Source: Orbilia blumenaviensis (taxonomy: Eukaryota; Ascomycota; Orbiliomycetes; Orbiliales; Orbiliaceae). Taken from it: 64,000 bases of DNA. The stretch spans positions 2,604,001 to 2,668,000 of the forward strand of contig JAVHNS010000001.1 of assembly GCA_036872755.1 (NCBI GenBank), in the 5' to 3' direction. The notes beneath the pieces were generated by a model. It ran no database searches. It saw only the letters and a list, made by a program, of their open reading frames with translations, and was not told where the DNA came from. Below, one piece after another: positions 49,612 through 63,683 of this stretch (the first letter of the stretch is position 1; every line of letters begins with the position of its first letter). A program made the translations under genes and the position numbers.

Positions 49612-51607
49612 TATGAATGATGTATTTGGGTATTTAATCGAAAGGGTATTATTTCCGATGGCGCAAAGGTCAAATAATCAAGAGTTACTACGTTGGGTGA
49701 ACAGCGTTAGCTTCACGTCACAATCTCAGGTCTCGTCTTCAGTGAAGATATGTGTTGATGCGCCAAAAAATGCAACAGCATATATTTTCGACGACCTCGA
49801 AATTAAGGTGCAGCTGAAAAAAATATTAGAGAAATTGAAAATTACAATATGATATCTTCTTATTTTATATCAACATAGATGATAGGATAGGTTTGACCCC
49901 TCATCTATGTCTAGATGTTCATGCGCCAACCATCTGCACGGCTCAGCTCAGCTGCAAGCAGCATGCTATAAAGTATCGAAATTGCGCGATAGAAATGGAG
50001 CTTCCCAAAAGCTAGATATGACGTATCCCGATGCGCGCAAAGCGGAAAATCTTCTGATAAGAGATGGAGCACCGGTGATAGGGAATAAAGTCATCCCGTA
50101 GGTACCGAGGGGTATATTTTTTCTTTCTTCCCCTCTATTATAGCAAAACGTTGGGGGAACAAGGGGGGAACCAGCTGTTGGACAGCATAGCTTAAGGACT
50201 AAAAGAAAACTCGAGCGGCGAGTTTTACTCACATGAAAAACTCGAGTCGCACTAGTATAATTCTCTGGGAAAAAACGGCGCAAAAACGAGATTTTAGACT
50301 GAAACTACAGACAATCGTCGAGAGGATGAGGGGCAAGTATTGCGAAATAAAAATCGACAGAGGAAGGAGGGGCGCGGGGGGGCTTATATAACATTGAAAT
50401 CCATCGGGGCGCCGCTCAACAATCGACTGTGCAAAAACAATCCTTTCACACTTAAGTTGAGAGACAATCTCAGTAAAGAATTGGAATAGCTTAGTATCAT
50501 GCCATGTTCAGGGTACAAAGGCATCCGATGCGGAGACCTAGAACCGCAGTTTGTCACTGATGTCGTCTCATCGTGGAGGTCGCAGAGCATCTTTTTTCGA
50601 AGATTTCCAATTGCAGATGCTTTTGTGGACGCCGAAGTCAATCACGCCATCGATATAGCCTTTTTCGCCTTGGTTAAAACGCTGGTTCGGCAAGAAAACC
50701 CAACCAACAGGGCTAGCCAGGCCCGGGGTGATTATGTAAAGGAACCATCCCGTGGAGTGTAACTATTTAAAATAGGAATTGCGCAGTGGGCCCTCCCGTG
50801 CACCTTTTTTTTTGGGCCCCGCACTGCCTGGATGAGTTACTTTAAGAGAGTGAGTATGTATTATATCAAACGTATAGTACACACAGTATTGTACTTCACA
50901 ACAGTACTTACGAAGTCATCGATGCAGTGCCTCGGAGTTACGGTGGTCATCCGTCGACCCCCGCATTGCATCGAGAAGCTCTGACGGAACGTGCAACTTG
51001 GGATATCCTGTATCGTTTCTTTTTTCTTCGATGCGATGCAGCCAAGCTTAATTGATTTTTAATTAAGGAGAAAATTGGGCGGCATGATCATAATATGGCA
51101 CACAGCACAGGATCATGAAAAAGGGTCCACGGGACATACGGAGCAGAGTTGCTGTGTTGCCGCAGAGCGTACAGAGGGCGGACGGACGGTGCAGACGTAC
51201 AGGCTCGGTTTTTCTGGGTTGATAGCAATTCCCCACACCGATTGCAAACACTCGACGGTCTCGATCCAACCCAAAAACCCCAACCCAACCTTTCTTCCAC
51301 CCAACCAGATCCATTGGAACCACACCAGATACCCTTCCTACGATAATCCAAGCTTCAGAAAGTACGTCCCCGAGCTCCATCTATCCCATCCTAGTCTGAG
51401 TCACGCGTCATTTGTCCTGCATTTTCTGTTTTCCGAGCTGTTCTGCCTGTTTTCCACTTCTTGTACCCCTCATTTCTGGCTCTTTGGGTCCCGCGCCGCC
51501 ACCAGCTCCCTCCCCAGAACACGCGAACAAAAGCTCAGCAAAAGAAAGCTAACCATCGACAAATCCATCTTCAACAGCACGTGTTAAATACCTCTCAAGC
51601 ACTCAAA
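49612..51607. other. 2.0-kb divergent region between met17 and chz1
   Basis: No gene seen. It contains a perfect 10-bp inverted repeat (49873-49882 and 49901-49910) about 260 bp upstream of met17. A C/T-rich leader-like tract leads to chz1 (about 51220-51600); a 170-codon open frame at 51075-51587 there lacks recognisable motifs. Confidence 0.55.
49873..49910. repeat. Inverted repeat upstream of met17
   Basis: ACATAGATGA at 49873-49882 and its exact reverse complement at 49901-49910, with an 18-nt loop. It could be a hairpin or a dyad site; function unknown. Confidence 0.7.
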
Positions 51608-52157
51608 ATGTCTACATACGAAGACGCCATGGATACCACTCCTGATAAGGGCAAAGGCAAGCTCCAGGAAGATCCCGTTGTCAACCCCACTGAAGATGAT
51701 TCCTCGGAAGAAGAGGAAGAAACGTTTGATGAACATGTATGTCTATCATATTCCTTCCATCCTTCAATTGACTTTTCAGCCCCTACTAGGTACTTCCTAG
51801 GTACTTAGATAGTAACTACACAAATGGACCTTGCATTGCTGACATGTCTCTCGTGAAACCAGGCTTTGCCCGCAGGTACTTGAAGATACTTTCCCCATTC
51901 CGTTCCATACTCAGCCCTACGACTCTAAACAGCCAATTGACACGTTTTTAATCTTTTTCACAGACGATGTCGAACAAGATAACCTCGAGGAGATCGATAC
52001 CAGTAACATCGTCCAAGGCGGTCGTACCCGTCCCAAGCCCCCGGTCGACTATGCCTCAGTCGACCAAACTGGTCTCGACGACGACGACGATGATGACGAG
52101 GACTTCCAGGAGAAGACCAATGAGGATGATGACGATGTCGATAAGATGGAACACTGA
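51608..52157 (+). CDS. chz1: Histone H2A.Z-specific chaperone Chz1
   Basis: Chz1 is a small acidic nuclear chaperone that holds H2A.Z-H2B dimers and hands them to the SWR1 remodeller. Exons: 51608-51736, 51863-51875 and 51964-52157, giving 111 residues. The 13-nt middle exon (ALPA plus one base) is needed to keep frame. The CHZ motif is NLEEIDTSNIVQGGRTRPKP (about residues 52-71), followed by PVDY. Acidic runs flank it on both sides (SSEEEEETFDE before, LDDDDDDDEDF after), as expected for a histone chaperone. Length and architecture match the family. Confidence 0.93.
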
Positions 52158-52965
52158 GTACCCACTACTACTCCTAAATTAGAAGCTAGGACATTGTGTG
52201 TATTCTCTCGGGTTTCCAACTTAATTTTTTTTTTTCGGCTTTACTCTTATCATTAACGATAATACATTCCCACTCTCTCCCTCCCTCCCTGCCTTTTTCT
52301 TTTTCTAGAATAAATTATCTTCAACAAAAGGCGCAATACTGGGTACAAGGTACTTAGTTACCTTCAGCGCGAGCATTGTTTCTTTTCATCTCTTTACTCC
52401 CTTCTTCTGATTACCATTACTTAAGTATTTTATTCCAAAGGAAAAGAAAGGCAAAAGGAAGTGGATGGAATACTCCCAGGAGAAAGGATTCAAGCTTCTG
52501 CATAGCGATTAACTTTTTTAAACAAAAAAGAAGAAGAAAAGATAACCTCTTCTTGTCCCCTGTCACTGATGTTACCAGCAAACAAAAAGACAAGAATGTA
52601 CTTTTACTCTATACTACACATGGCTGAGGAGGGAAACATAATAGCAATCCATCCGCCCACCTATCAATCCAGTCCAGTCCAATGCATCTCTCGATCCTAG
52701 TTGCTGCTTCTTGCTGTTGCATATGCTCATGCCCTGCCAACGTGCGTCTGTGTTGGCCTTACATAATCGCGCGGCTCCGGACCGCAAACGACGTGACAAG
52801 CCCAACCAAGCCCCAACCAAGCCCAACCAACCAGCGGCATCTTTAACTCCAGGCCAGCTTGCAACGCGCCGCTTCCGTCTTCTCCAGGCCTTGAATATCC
52901 AAACCTCACCCCAAAAAGACAAAAAAAAACCACCTAAAAGTAAAACGAAAAACCCATATGCATAG
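52158..52965. other. 808-bp region between chz1 and bet1
   Basis: No gene seen. It contains the chz1 3' end and the bet1 promoter, with CCAAC-rich repeats at 52800-52835. Confidence 0.6.
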
Positions 52966-53892
52966 ATGACTTCCAGGTAAGTAGAAAAGTACACCAAGAA
53001 ACTCTTCTGTGCTATCTTTGCGCTTTTTCTACCTATTCTGCAGATATAAAAATCTAAATAAAAGCGAAAGTAATATTCCAAATACGACAAGAGCTAACAA
53101 GCACGTGTGTGGGTGTGTGTGTGATGGAATAGGTACGGAGGTCTCCATCAGCGCGATGGTCGACCTACAGGCCACGACGGCTACGACTCCGGCGCAGGAC
53201 TAGGAGCTCCCACGGGTGGCTATCGCCCCGCGACACCGAATACCAGGTTCTTAATGCCCTTTTTACGATACGGGATATGCGTCTTGGAGAGGGTTTCTAA
53301 TGCTTGAGTGGAAATGGTTAGGGGGCAGTATAGCCATGCGGTACTCGATGAGTTGGAATCGCAGAATGATGCAGCCATTGAGGCTATGAGTGCCAAAGTG
53401 CGGATGTTGAAGGATGTATGTCACTTCTCTCTCTCTCTCTCTCTCTTTTCCGGCTTTCCATTCCTCCTGCATCCTATACGGATATTGTTATTATCGGCTG
53501 CAAGGGTGTTCTCAGCTGCAGCATTGGGAACATATGGTTCCCTTTGTTTGGCGCCCCCAAATCCTAAAATCTTACGAACCCAAGATAACGCTAACAGCTG
53601 CCCTTTTGTTCGCTACCAGATAACAACCGCCATCGGCGTAGACGTCAGAGACTCAACTACAATGATTAACTCAATGGTACAACCCTACGAAGTATATTTG
53701 GAATCGCAAATATCCATACTAAACCCGGTTTCCTAATATTAGAACGAAACCTTCGAAAACACCCGCTTCAAGCTACGCGGAACAATGACCCGAATGCTAC
53801 GCATGGCCGAAAAGACAGGAGTAGGCTGGAAGACATGGCTTGCGTTCTTTGGAGCCGTATGTCTGCTATTTTGGTATGTTTGGCTGTTTTAA
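52966..53892 (+). CDS. bet1: Bet1-like SNARE of ER-Golgi transport
   Basis: Bet1 is the Qc-SNARE that pairs with Sec22, Bos1 and Sed5 to fuse ER-derived vesicles with the Golgi. Exons: 52966-52976, 53133-53246, 53322-53415, 53620-53676 and 53743-53892, giving 141 residues. The N-terminus is a short Gly/Pro-rich linker (GAGLGAPTGGYRPATPNTR). The SNARE helix runs from VLDELESQNDAAIEAMSAKV through VRDSTTMINSMNETFENTRF. The end is RGTMTRMLRMAEKTGVGWKT and a C-terminal anchor AFFGAVCLLFWYVWLF. Exon 1 is 11 nt (ATG plus eight bases), so the start depends on the donor at 52977, a clean GTAAGT. Sft1 is less likely because the C-terminal half matches Bet1. It converges with ypt3. Confidence 0.93.
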
Positions 53893-55325
53893 GAGGGAGG
53901 AGTGGTTATCTTAGATCCAAAAAAAACACAAATGGGAAAAAAAGTATTCTTCCTCTTCTTTATCCTTTCGTCTTTTTTTTTTATTCTTGCTACTTTTTCG
54001 AGCTTGACCTTGAGGGGGTCTTTTATTATTGCTTGGTTTAATCATGGCGTCCCTGAATTGTGGGCTCGGTATTGCGTATTGGTTGTAATATTAGAGATGG
54101 TATATTTTTCTTTTTGATTGGGTTTCATTCTTTTTTGGCTCCCGGATGGCCTCCCAATTGATAATATATACACGATCCTCGATTTTTTTGAATTACAAGA
54201 ACAAGAGGAGTAAGTCTGGTACTTTATAGCACTTGCAGGTGATACCTTAAGCTTAGGCACACAAAGTATGCATACACATATACGTACCCGGTCCCACCGC
54301 TTTAAGATACCGAAAAGTATATTGTTTACAAAGTGGTGTACGTATACGTGTGCAATAGAGTAGATACCTAAGAGCGCAAATTTTTGTAAACCGCTAAATA
54401 GAATTTGAAGTATAAGGCTCAATTAAGTGTAGCTAGGTTATGGAGAACAGTGTATAGAAAGGTAAGCACTGTATACTGAAGCTGAGCTTATGGTAGGTGA
54501 AGTACATACGCACACACACGTACGCAGCCTCAAAACCAAAGTCAGGTGTTTTAACGTTAACTACAAGGGTGTAGTTTCGAATGTCCCAGGTTTCAAATGT
54601 TTCTAGAAAAAACCCAGTTGTCACTCCGACGTATTCCCGTTTCGTAACGCTTGCCTAAAAAAAAAAAAAAAACTTTATATTACGTGCGTCATATGATCAT
54701 GTGTAGCCACATATGTGGTCCTCACACAGACGCAATGCCGTACTCTTTACAATCCCCATAGATATTCGAGGCTGACATTTATACGTATACGCATATACTC
54801 CAGCTTACGAAACCACCATTGGGAAAGATCCAGGTCCTTACTGAAAAGGGGATATATTTGGTATACCTATCAGATAAAATCGTAGCGTCCACCGAAAAAT
54901 AAAGAAAACGCAGAGGAGAAAAACACAGCCAACTTGAACAGGAACGGGGGATCGAAATATTGCAAAAAAGCTAGCTGCCGGAGCACCCTTGAAGGAAAGA
55001 AGAAGAAAAAGGGCCTAAAATACAATATCAGGAGTTTTTCTTTCATTCCGATAAAAAAATAAAAAAAAAGGAGGGGGAGGGTAGTTCGAATTAGTGCATC
55101 CATAGATTCTTCTTTCTTCTCTTCTTCCCAATGTGTAAAAACGAGGCGTCTAGGTGTTATCCCCAAGGAACTCCAGTAACTCTCAAACGGCCGGGAATAA
55201 AGAGAAAATAAAGTGTTTTACGGTCAACAATCGTTTTTTAAAAGGATGCTCTAATTCGGCCCTAAACACTCGCTCCCTTCGCGCAAAAGTACATAGAAGA
55301 GCCCACATTTTTTCCGCTTCCTTCT
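53893..55325. other. 1.4-kb region between convergent bet1 and ypt3
   Basis: No gene seen. AT-rich presumed 3' untranslated and terminator sequence of both genes, with a 14-A run near 54657-54671. Confidence 0.6.
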
Positions 55326-56509
<1,184 letters not shown>

Positions 56510-57128
56510 GGTTCCGGTGTAAGTAGCTGTGCTTCGACAAAAAAAAATAATACTATTGGAGTCGGGATAGCGTTTTAGATGGCAAAAACTAGAGGCACGC
56601 GAACGGGAGACGTTAATTAAAATCTGGCAGCAAGCAGTGCAGGCAAGCAAGCAAGATGTAAGGTGTAGCAGTAAGCAGTCAATAGGTGTAATGGTGCAAG
56701 CAAATAAGGTGTATGTGGAAGGGAAGGTCTGGGACGGAGCTATGCCAGGCAGGTATGCAGGCCAGGCCAGTACGAGACGAGGACGGACCGCACGAATTAA
56801 TGGATGGCAAACGATGTCGGGGGTGTGCAGGCCAGGCAAGCTTCTGATAAGCTCCAATCAATCCCGGACTCGAAACGAACACAGCTGCAAGGAGCTGCCG
56901 GCTAGCTGGAGGAAATTAAAGGGTTACCTCGAACGGCAGGAGCTTCACAGGCTAGAAACAATAAAAAGTACGGCGACGGGAGTTTCGAGCTGGAGCTTTT
57001 GTGCGATGATGGGCCTGGGGAAAGGGACAGGTATGGAACAGTGCAGTGCAGTGCAGCGCAGTGTGGTGTAGCGGCCAGTGCGGGTGCAGTGATGATGGAG
57101 ATGTGTTTGGGAAACAGAACAGAACAGA

Positions 57129-57174
<46 letters not shown>

Positions 57175-58468
57175 TTGGTAGGTACTTAGCTAGTCCTTGG
57201 TTCTAGCCAGGTGGGTAGACAGCAGATAGCAGACAGCAGACAGGCCAGCAGCAGGAGGGGAGGGGGGGGGGGTTGGAAGGAAAGCTTAACCACCCAATTA
57301 ACTGACTACAGCAGGACCGAACCCCAGATGCAGTGCAGACCCGGACACAGGTAGATGTACCCACCTCTACGAGTTAATGTATGTGCCACCGCCGCCTACG
57401 GTATAGTAAAAAGTATACCGATGCCAGCAGCCAAGTACTCATCGATGCACCTGTATAAGGTAGTATACACAAGTAACCTCGCATGCACATGTCAACCGCG
57501 ATTGTTTTCTTCTTCGTCTCGCCGTCAAAAGCATCCAAAATTGCCTGCGATCGCTCCTATTCCCACGCAAAAGCCGCTGTCCGCAGCAGCTGGAGGGGAA
57601 GGAACAGCCTCGAAGGGACCGCTCCCAGGTTAGCGCCCTTCTCTTGTTTCCTTATTTTTCCTACTTGAGGAATACTTCCTGTCTAGAATATCCAACAGAA
57701 TAATTCTCGGTATATTGTGCTGTCCTGACTCGACCAGACAGCCAGCCAGTCTTCTTTGCCGCTGTGCTCGAGCTACTAGCTAACTGTGGGTCTGCGGTTT
57801 GGTTAGGCTCTCTTATATGGAGCTCTATCACAGTAAAGGCTATCCTATAGGCTATCGATATTTGACACATATAATATATCGGTATTTAGGTTTTTTATAC
57901 GTATATATTTACATTCTCGGTTTCATCATTTCATTGTAATTCTGTCGTCGATGCACTCGATCGGATCGGATCGCGCGACCGCTGGCCACGCATATATATA
58001 TGGGGAATTCTGGAGTCCGAATGTCCTGAACCCGAATTTACCTAACCACATGCATCGAAAAAAAAAGAAAGAAAGAAAGTCTCCGTTTTGAAATCCACCT
58101 TATCGGTATCGATATCGACGGTGGGTCTCACTCCAAAATGTCTCGCTTTAGTGACTTTCGATGCATATTCTCGAAGGCTGGATTGGCAACACTGCACTGA
58201 AAGGGTGTCTGGGTGTGCATGTGGACAGCTAGAACAAATCTGAAACTTAGAAATGAAAAAGATACTCCATGAATCGAATTTCTACACCAAGTTCAATAAA
58301 ACTACCCCGATGCCAAAAGTTCCAATTTCTCGTACACGCAACCGCTGTGAAAAAAAAGTCAAAAGGGAAAAAAAGAAGCCACAAAAAGAACGCCAGCTGC
58401 CAGTGAATGGTATCGGTAGCTACCTACTATACTCTCAATAAATAAAGAACTCCCCTCATCGATATCGA
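56510..58468. other. 2.0-kb intergenic region upstream of ypt3, downstream of mcx1
   Basis: No gene seen. It holds AAGC/AGGC-type repeats (56620-56660), GTGCAGTGCAG repeats (57040-57060), an AGAC microsatellite (57131-57174) and a G-rich run near 57255-57272. It contains the ypt3 promoter. Confidence 0.65.
57131..57174. repeat. AGAC tetranucleotide microsatellite
   Basis: Eleven perfect tandem copies of AGAC. Confidence 0.95.
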
Positions 58469-60685
58469 TCAAGCACTTCCTGCCGCAGCCATCCTATTAT
58501 CTCCTTCACTCTCGCTCCTAGAATCCTGTAACCCACTGTTATCAATTTCCTCTGCAGCGAAAGCAGCTTGGAATGCCCCCTGTTGTCCTCGAGCGAAGTA
58601 TACCGGCGGCTGCTCAAATTTTGCGGCTGCCGCATTGATGAGAATATGTTTAATCGATGAGCCTTTTCAGCAGCAGTTGGTTAGCTTAGTGTTCTCTGTT
58701 AATATATTAGGAAACTGGTATTACCTGGTGCTTCAAACATGGCATCCGATAGTAATCTTTCAAGTACAGTCCTCAACGCTCTCGCACCTATTTGTCCGGT
58801 CAGTATTGCCCTCCCGCATATAACATTATAGTCCGCAAAAACCACCCACCGGTATCCATCGTCAAAGCCGCCTTCGCAATCTGCCTCAGCGCTAGGGACG
58901 TAAACTTCAACTCTACTCCGCTCATTTTAAACAACTCCTCATACTGCCTTAGCAGACTATTCCTCGGCTCCGAAAGCACTCTCACCAAAGTCTCCTCATC
59001 GAAAACATCCAATGCAGCGAGTACCGGAACCCTTCCAATAAACTCAGGAAGGAACCCAAACGATATCAGATCCCTTGGTTCTGCAAACTCGAGTACGTTG
59101 ATCTTCCGCTGTTTAATAACCGATGGAACGTGCTTCGAATCAATGTCATGCTCTGTAGGCGTAAAGTAAGTACTATAGAGTTTCTGTAGTTCCTTCGCGG
59201 TCTCTGGCGGAATAGTGTTCGCATCAGATTGTCGGGCCCGGACCGGAGCATTGAATCCCATAGAATGTTTCGATATCCTATCCAGAACGGTTTTGTTCAG
59301 GCCGTTGAATGCTCCACACAAGATAAACAGAATGTTACTGGTATCTGCTCAGGATATGCATCAATAATATCATCCGACAGCCAGGGTATCATATTTGATT
59401 TCGTACCAATTGTGTGGACTTCGCCCTTACTACCAGGTCCTACACCCGAGGACCCCGACCCAAACCCTCCAAAGTTCTGAAATGGCGAAGTAGGCCCTCC
59501 TCCCGGAAATCCCGAAGGCGTACCGGCCGAATGATGCGACGGCGCCTGCTTCGGCCTCGAGTTCGTGATTTGCAATGTCGTCCCCTCCAGTATCTTCAAC
59601 AGAGCCTGTTGAACACCTTCTCCAGAGACATCCCTCCCATGCGACATCGCTTTCGTAGACGCTATTTTATCGACTTCATCCAAACATATAATACCCGTTT
59701 CCGCCCTTCTTACGTCCCAGTTACAGGAAGCCAGAAGGCGTTGGACACACACGTCGACATCTTCGCCGACGTATCCCGCTTGCGTGAATGCCGTGCAGTC
59801 GCTTCTATAAAATTTTATAAAAAAAGATAACAATTAGCTACTACTCAGGATCATAGCATCGAAACATGCCTTCTTACATTGAAAAAGGAACATCGAGTAC
59901 CCGAGCCAGAGTCTTTGCGATAAGCGTCTTCCCTGTTCCGGAGGGCCCTATGATCAAGCAATTGCTCTTCTGTAACTCCACAGCAGGTTCAATGCTCTCT
60001 TTTGGCGGTATCGGAGCCTCTACATGGAAAGGCTGTGGAAAAGGTACTGTAGCCTGCTGACCCGGATACTCCCCTACCCCCAATCGTCAGTAAACTATTC
60101 CATACCCCTAAAAAAAAAACCGCCAGTCCACCAATTGGCACATATAATAAACACTACCACAACTATACGATCTTAAAAACAGAAAGAAAGAGAAAAAAAA
60201 AGGAAGGGAAAATATTAACCACCTTCGACAGGATGCCCCTCCACCCCCGCCAACGAACTCCTCAAACTCTCCGCATTCTCATCCTCCCGCCGTCTAATAC
60301 TCTGCACCCTCAAATAATGATTATAGACCGCCGAGCTAACAACTCTCTTCGCTCTACTCTGCGAAATCACATAACTATCCAAATACCTCTTCAAAGACCG
60401 CGGTGTAATTCCCCTGCCCAACACTCCAGCTTTACCAAGAGGTCCCTGAACCGGTCCATTGACGGTTACGGTGCTGGTAAATCCGTTGGTGAAGTCTGAG
60501 GTACTGTATGCGCGGTATTGTAGCGGTGATGACTGGGGTTGTTGTGGTTGTGGTCGTAGTCGCGAGCTCAAGATACTGCCATTGCTGCTGCCACAAGTGC
60601 ATCGGGTTATGCGCGACTGCGGCGGCGAACGTAACTGGGTAAGTAGGTGGCTACGGCGGGAAAGAGCGTCCCATCTCCGCTTCAT
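58469..60685 (-). CDS. mcx1: Mitochondrial ClpX-type AAA+ unfoldase (Mcx1)
   Basis: ClpX/Mcx1 is a mitochondrial-matrix AAA+ unfoldase; yeast Mcx1 activates ALA synthase, and where ClpP exists it forms a protease. Exons: 60223-60685, 59878-60073, 59407-59804, 58850-59344, 58725-58787 and 58469-58662, giving 602 residues. The Arg/Ser-rich, acid-poor N-terminus fits a mitochondrial presequence. The N-terminal zinc domain of bacterial ClpX is missing, as in yeast Mcx1. ClpX blocks: [18 protein letters not shown], Walker A GPSGTGKT (about 195-202), the pore-region GYVGED, Walker [33 protein letters not shown]-type [13 protein letters not shown], the sensor-2 region [13 protein letters not shown], and [20 protein letters not shown] Gly/Ser/Pro linker of about 40 residues sits before GEVHTI. 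No clpP is in the window. Confidence 0.95.
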
Positions 60686-61401
60686 GATTGGAAGGAATCA
60701 GATGCCTTTTCTTTTTAATTCAGCATCTAAAATGCAATAGCGAATGAATTTCCGATATGACCAGAAAAATAAAAGGAAGTGTGACGATGAGGCTTAAGAT
60801 ATACAAATCACTCCCAGTGAAATGTAAATGTTATGTTATAATATGACCCAGCCGTCCGGCACCGGCAGCGCTGCTTGGGGGGGCCGCGTTGTTAATGTGG
60901 TGTGAATCATCCCCGGAACGAGCTGCTTTAGCCTTATTCGTCGGTACCGGCACGCCGATAACATTGATATCATCATGATACTGTACTGGTTCAGGTGCGG
61001 GGAATCTAAAGAGAGGAAGGTTTGTTAAAGATGCTTCATCAATTCAATTGTTAATTATGTATTGAAGAACTAAATAAATAATACAAATAAAGTGCTGGAA
61101 AGATAATTGCTTAGAGCAGCCATCGGTAATAATAAAATCTAACCGTTTCCCCCTAAAAACGCCTGCAGAACCCTTCCGTGAAGAAAAAAAACCATAAGGA
61201 TAAAAAAGACAATCTGCTGTGATCGAAGCCATGCGCGCATCATCATCGTAAAATCCACAGAACGAAAGCAAGGAAAAGGAGAGTAAGAGAGAGAAGGAGA
61301 AAAATACAAAAGTCGACCGGGGGGGAATCTAGACAATAATGAATAATGAATAAAGGAAAAAAGGAAGACAACCTTCACCACACTAAGAACCGAACGCACA
61401 C
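60686..61401. other. 716-bp region between mcx1 and pns1
   Basis: No gene seen. It contains the mcx1 promoter and the pns1 3' region. Confidence 0.6.
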
Positions 61402-63683
61402 TTAAAACCCATCAAACGCCATTTGCGCCTCCTGGCAGTACCTGCCATCCGAATTATCGCTGGCCGCACATATCAAACAAGCATCCACAATATTCGCCAA
61501 AGACCGTTCTGCCGTTCCCAGAATCGTCCACCCAATCGTTCCAGCCAGCAACCCAACGACGTACCCGTAAAGACTCCCTCCGTTCGTGATATGCGCCGTC
61601 CGAACCCATGCGCCGAGACCTAATGCTAACGAGGTCATCCACCTTGCGGCATGTAACAGCATTTTGGCTAGACGGTAGGCATTCCGGGTATGATTATCCT
61701 TTGCACCAGCGCCAGCCGCAATACTAACCAGCTTCATCTGGTTGATTTGCCTCGATGCGTGGACAAGAGGTAACGAATGGATAGAACCATAAGTTACTGC
61801 CAATGGGTCCGAAAGTGCGGCAATTGGGGATGCGACGATATTGAAGCACAGAAGATGTGCAAACGAGGCTATCCGGCTCGGTAAAACGAGCAGCGGTAGC
61901 CTAATCATTAAAGTCACAAACGACGAAAAGCAAACTGTACCAAACATAGTAGTCAATGCATGGTGCGTGGCGGCAGAAAAGGTTGCTGCTGGTGAGAATG
62001 TTCCTGTAGACTTGCGGTAGAAGTACCAGTGTGATACCGTTGCGGAGATTGTAATCCTATCGAAAGAGCATTAGTACCTTTCACCAGTAAGGTATTCCCA
62101 ATTTCAAACACACCTTTGGAGATTGGACAGGATGTTAAGCGTCCAAAGATATACAACCACGAAGAAACTACCCAAAACCCATGCCGAACCATCCATCTGC
62201 CAGACTGGAACTCCTCCAATCATAGAACTCCTCCCATTCAAAAACACCCTGATTACCAAAAACAACCACACCCAACTAAAAGCAATTGTCGTAATCAAGA
62301 CGAATATTCCACACAATAACAAAGCAGGATTCTCGACGAAGATAGTGAGAGCGAGCTGTAGAATCGATACCGCTTTGTGGAGCGCTTGTCGTCCACGATA
62401 GAGTAGATACACCCAAAATATGGCCAAACATAGGGGTAAAAGACTCGTGAGTCTCATAATATGATCCTGGAAAGAATTGCCCTTCCATGGCCCCTTTAGT
62501 GAAGTTACTAGTGGGTATATCGTCAGGGCGATCATGACTGCTGGGACCGAAACTACCAGTAAGTACAAGAGTGGCTTGATGAAATACTTCAAACAAAGCA
62601 TCCATACGAAAGCCACACATATAGTTACTAGTGTATCCACCGCCAAGAGCGGCATGGCCCGTTTTAAGACTGTATATATCGAATCTCCTATCGGTAGACC
62701 GCTCGGTTCTTCATTGTGGAGCCAGACAACGAATGCGGTAGCGAACATGCAGGCCATCGACATGCCGTAAAATTTGGCCCATATTCGATCGTGAAGAGGA
62801 GGAGCGAGCGGGTTCTGGTCGACTGGCTGTGGTATCTATCCACCTTAATTAGTATTTTTATTCGTCATAATGATATGAACCAACTCCTGGCTTACGGGGT
62901 CTACAGGAGCAGCTTCTGGGCTATCCCTTTCACCGAAGGGATTGGCTGGATCCTGATTGAGACGTTCGCGAGAGCTACTCTGGGCCTCTTCATCGTTCTG
63001 GTCTGTATATGGTTTTCCTGTTGGATCGAAGAAAGGTGCTGCCTGTTTCACATTCCGGGGTTGGAACTTTTGTATCGGTGGCCGGACGGGGTCCTCGGCT
63101 TCCCTCGACGCCTCTGTATACGAATCACTTCTAATGGCCTATTGAACCCGAGTTAGAATAACTACCACCTATTTGAAGACTTCGTATAGGTCGTACGGAA
63201 TTCAGGAGCATGGGCTGGGGGCCTTCTCTCCGTAGCTCCGCTTCTCCCAAGCTTACGTCAACCAGGTGATTTCCGCCTGTCTCCGTAGCATCGCTCGAAG
63301 TAGATTCCGCAGAGCGGCCTGGATTCCAACTACTCCTTATACCAGCATTCACCGATCCAGCATCACTGTCGTTTTGTTCCTCTTCATCATCCTGATCTGT
63401 AGAATAGTAGAGGTTCCTCCGGCTCTTCTGTAAAGCGTATATTGCTGAGACTTCCTGATCGTGCTCTCGGTCGTCGGTAGGATAATCTGCGGCGGAGAAA
63501 AAGAGAGGCGCATTGCTGGCTGGGTACAGGCTTTGCCGTCCTGCGTCCTTTAGGTTGGATCGAGCTAGGAAACGTGACGCATCTACACCAAATGAGTTGC
63601 CATTACGTGAGCGTTGAAACTACGAGCGACGATAGAACGGGAGCTGAAGCTGCTGAATTCACGAACTTACACTCCGAAAACAT
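61402..63683 (-). CDS. pns1: Choline-transporter-like (CTL/Pns1) membrane protein
   Basis: Member of the CTL/SLC44 family (fungal Pns1), multispanning plasma-membrane proteins; choline transport is shown for animal members, while yeast Pns1 function is unclear. Exons: 63671-63683, 63197-63582, 62896-63138, 62114-62835 and 61402-62056, giving 672 residues. About 215 N-terminal residues are acidic, Ser/Pro-rich and cytosolic. Around ten membrane segments follow (from FYGMSMACMFATAFVVWL on). The C-terminal half has the CTL signatures VSHWYFYRKS and ANIVDACLICAASDNSDGRY, then CQEAQMAFDGF. Exon 1 is 13 nt (MFSE plus one base) and relies on a GTAAGT donor. Confidence 0.9.

Noticed and set aside
51075..51587. 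170-codon open frame upstream of chz1
   Set aside because: Lies in a C/T-rich leader-like tract and shows no conserved motif.
57131..57174. Regular repeats suggesting a CRISPR-like array
   Set aside because: It is a pure 4-bp microsatellite with no spacers, in a eukaryotic context.
59345..59406. Readable sequence [22 protein letters not shown] in mcx1
   Set aside because: It is intron sequence; removing it gives [19 protein letters not shown], the normal ClpX order.
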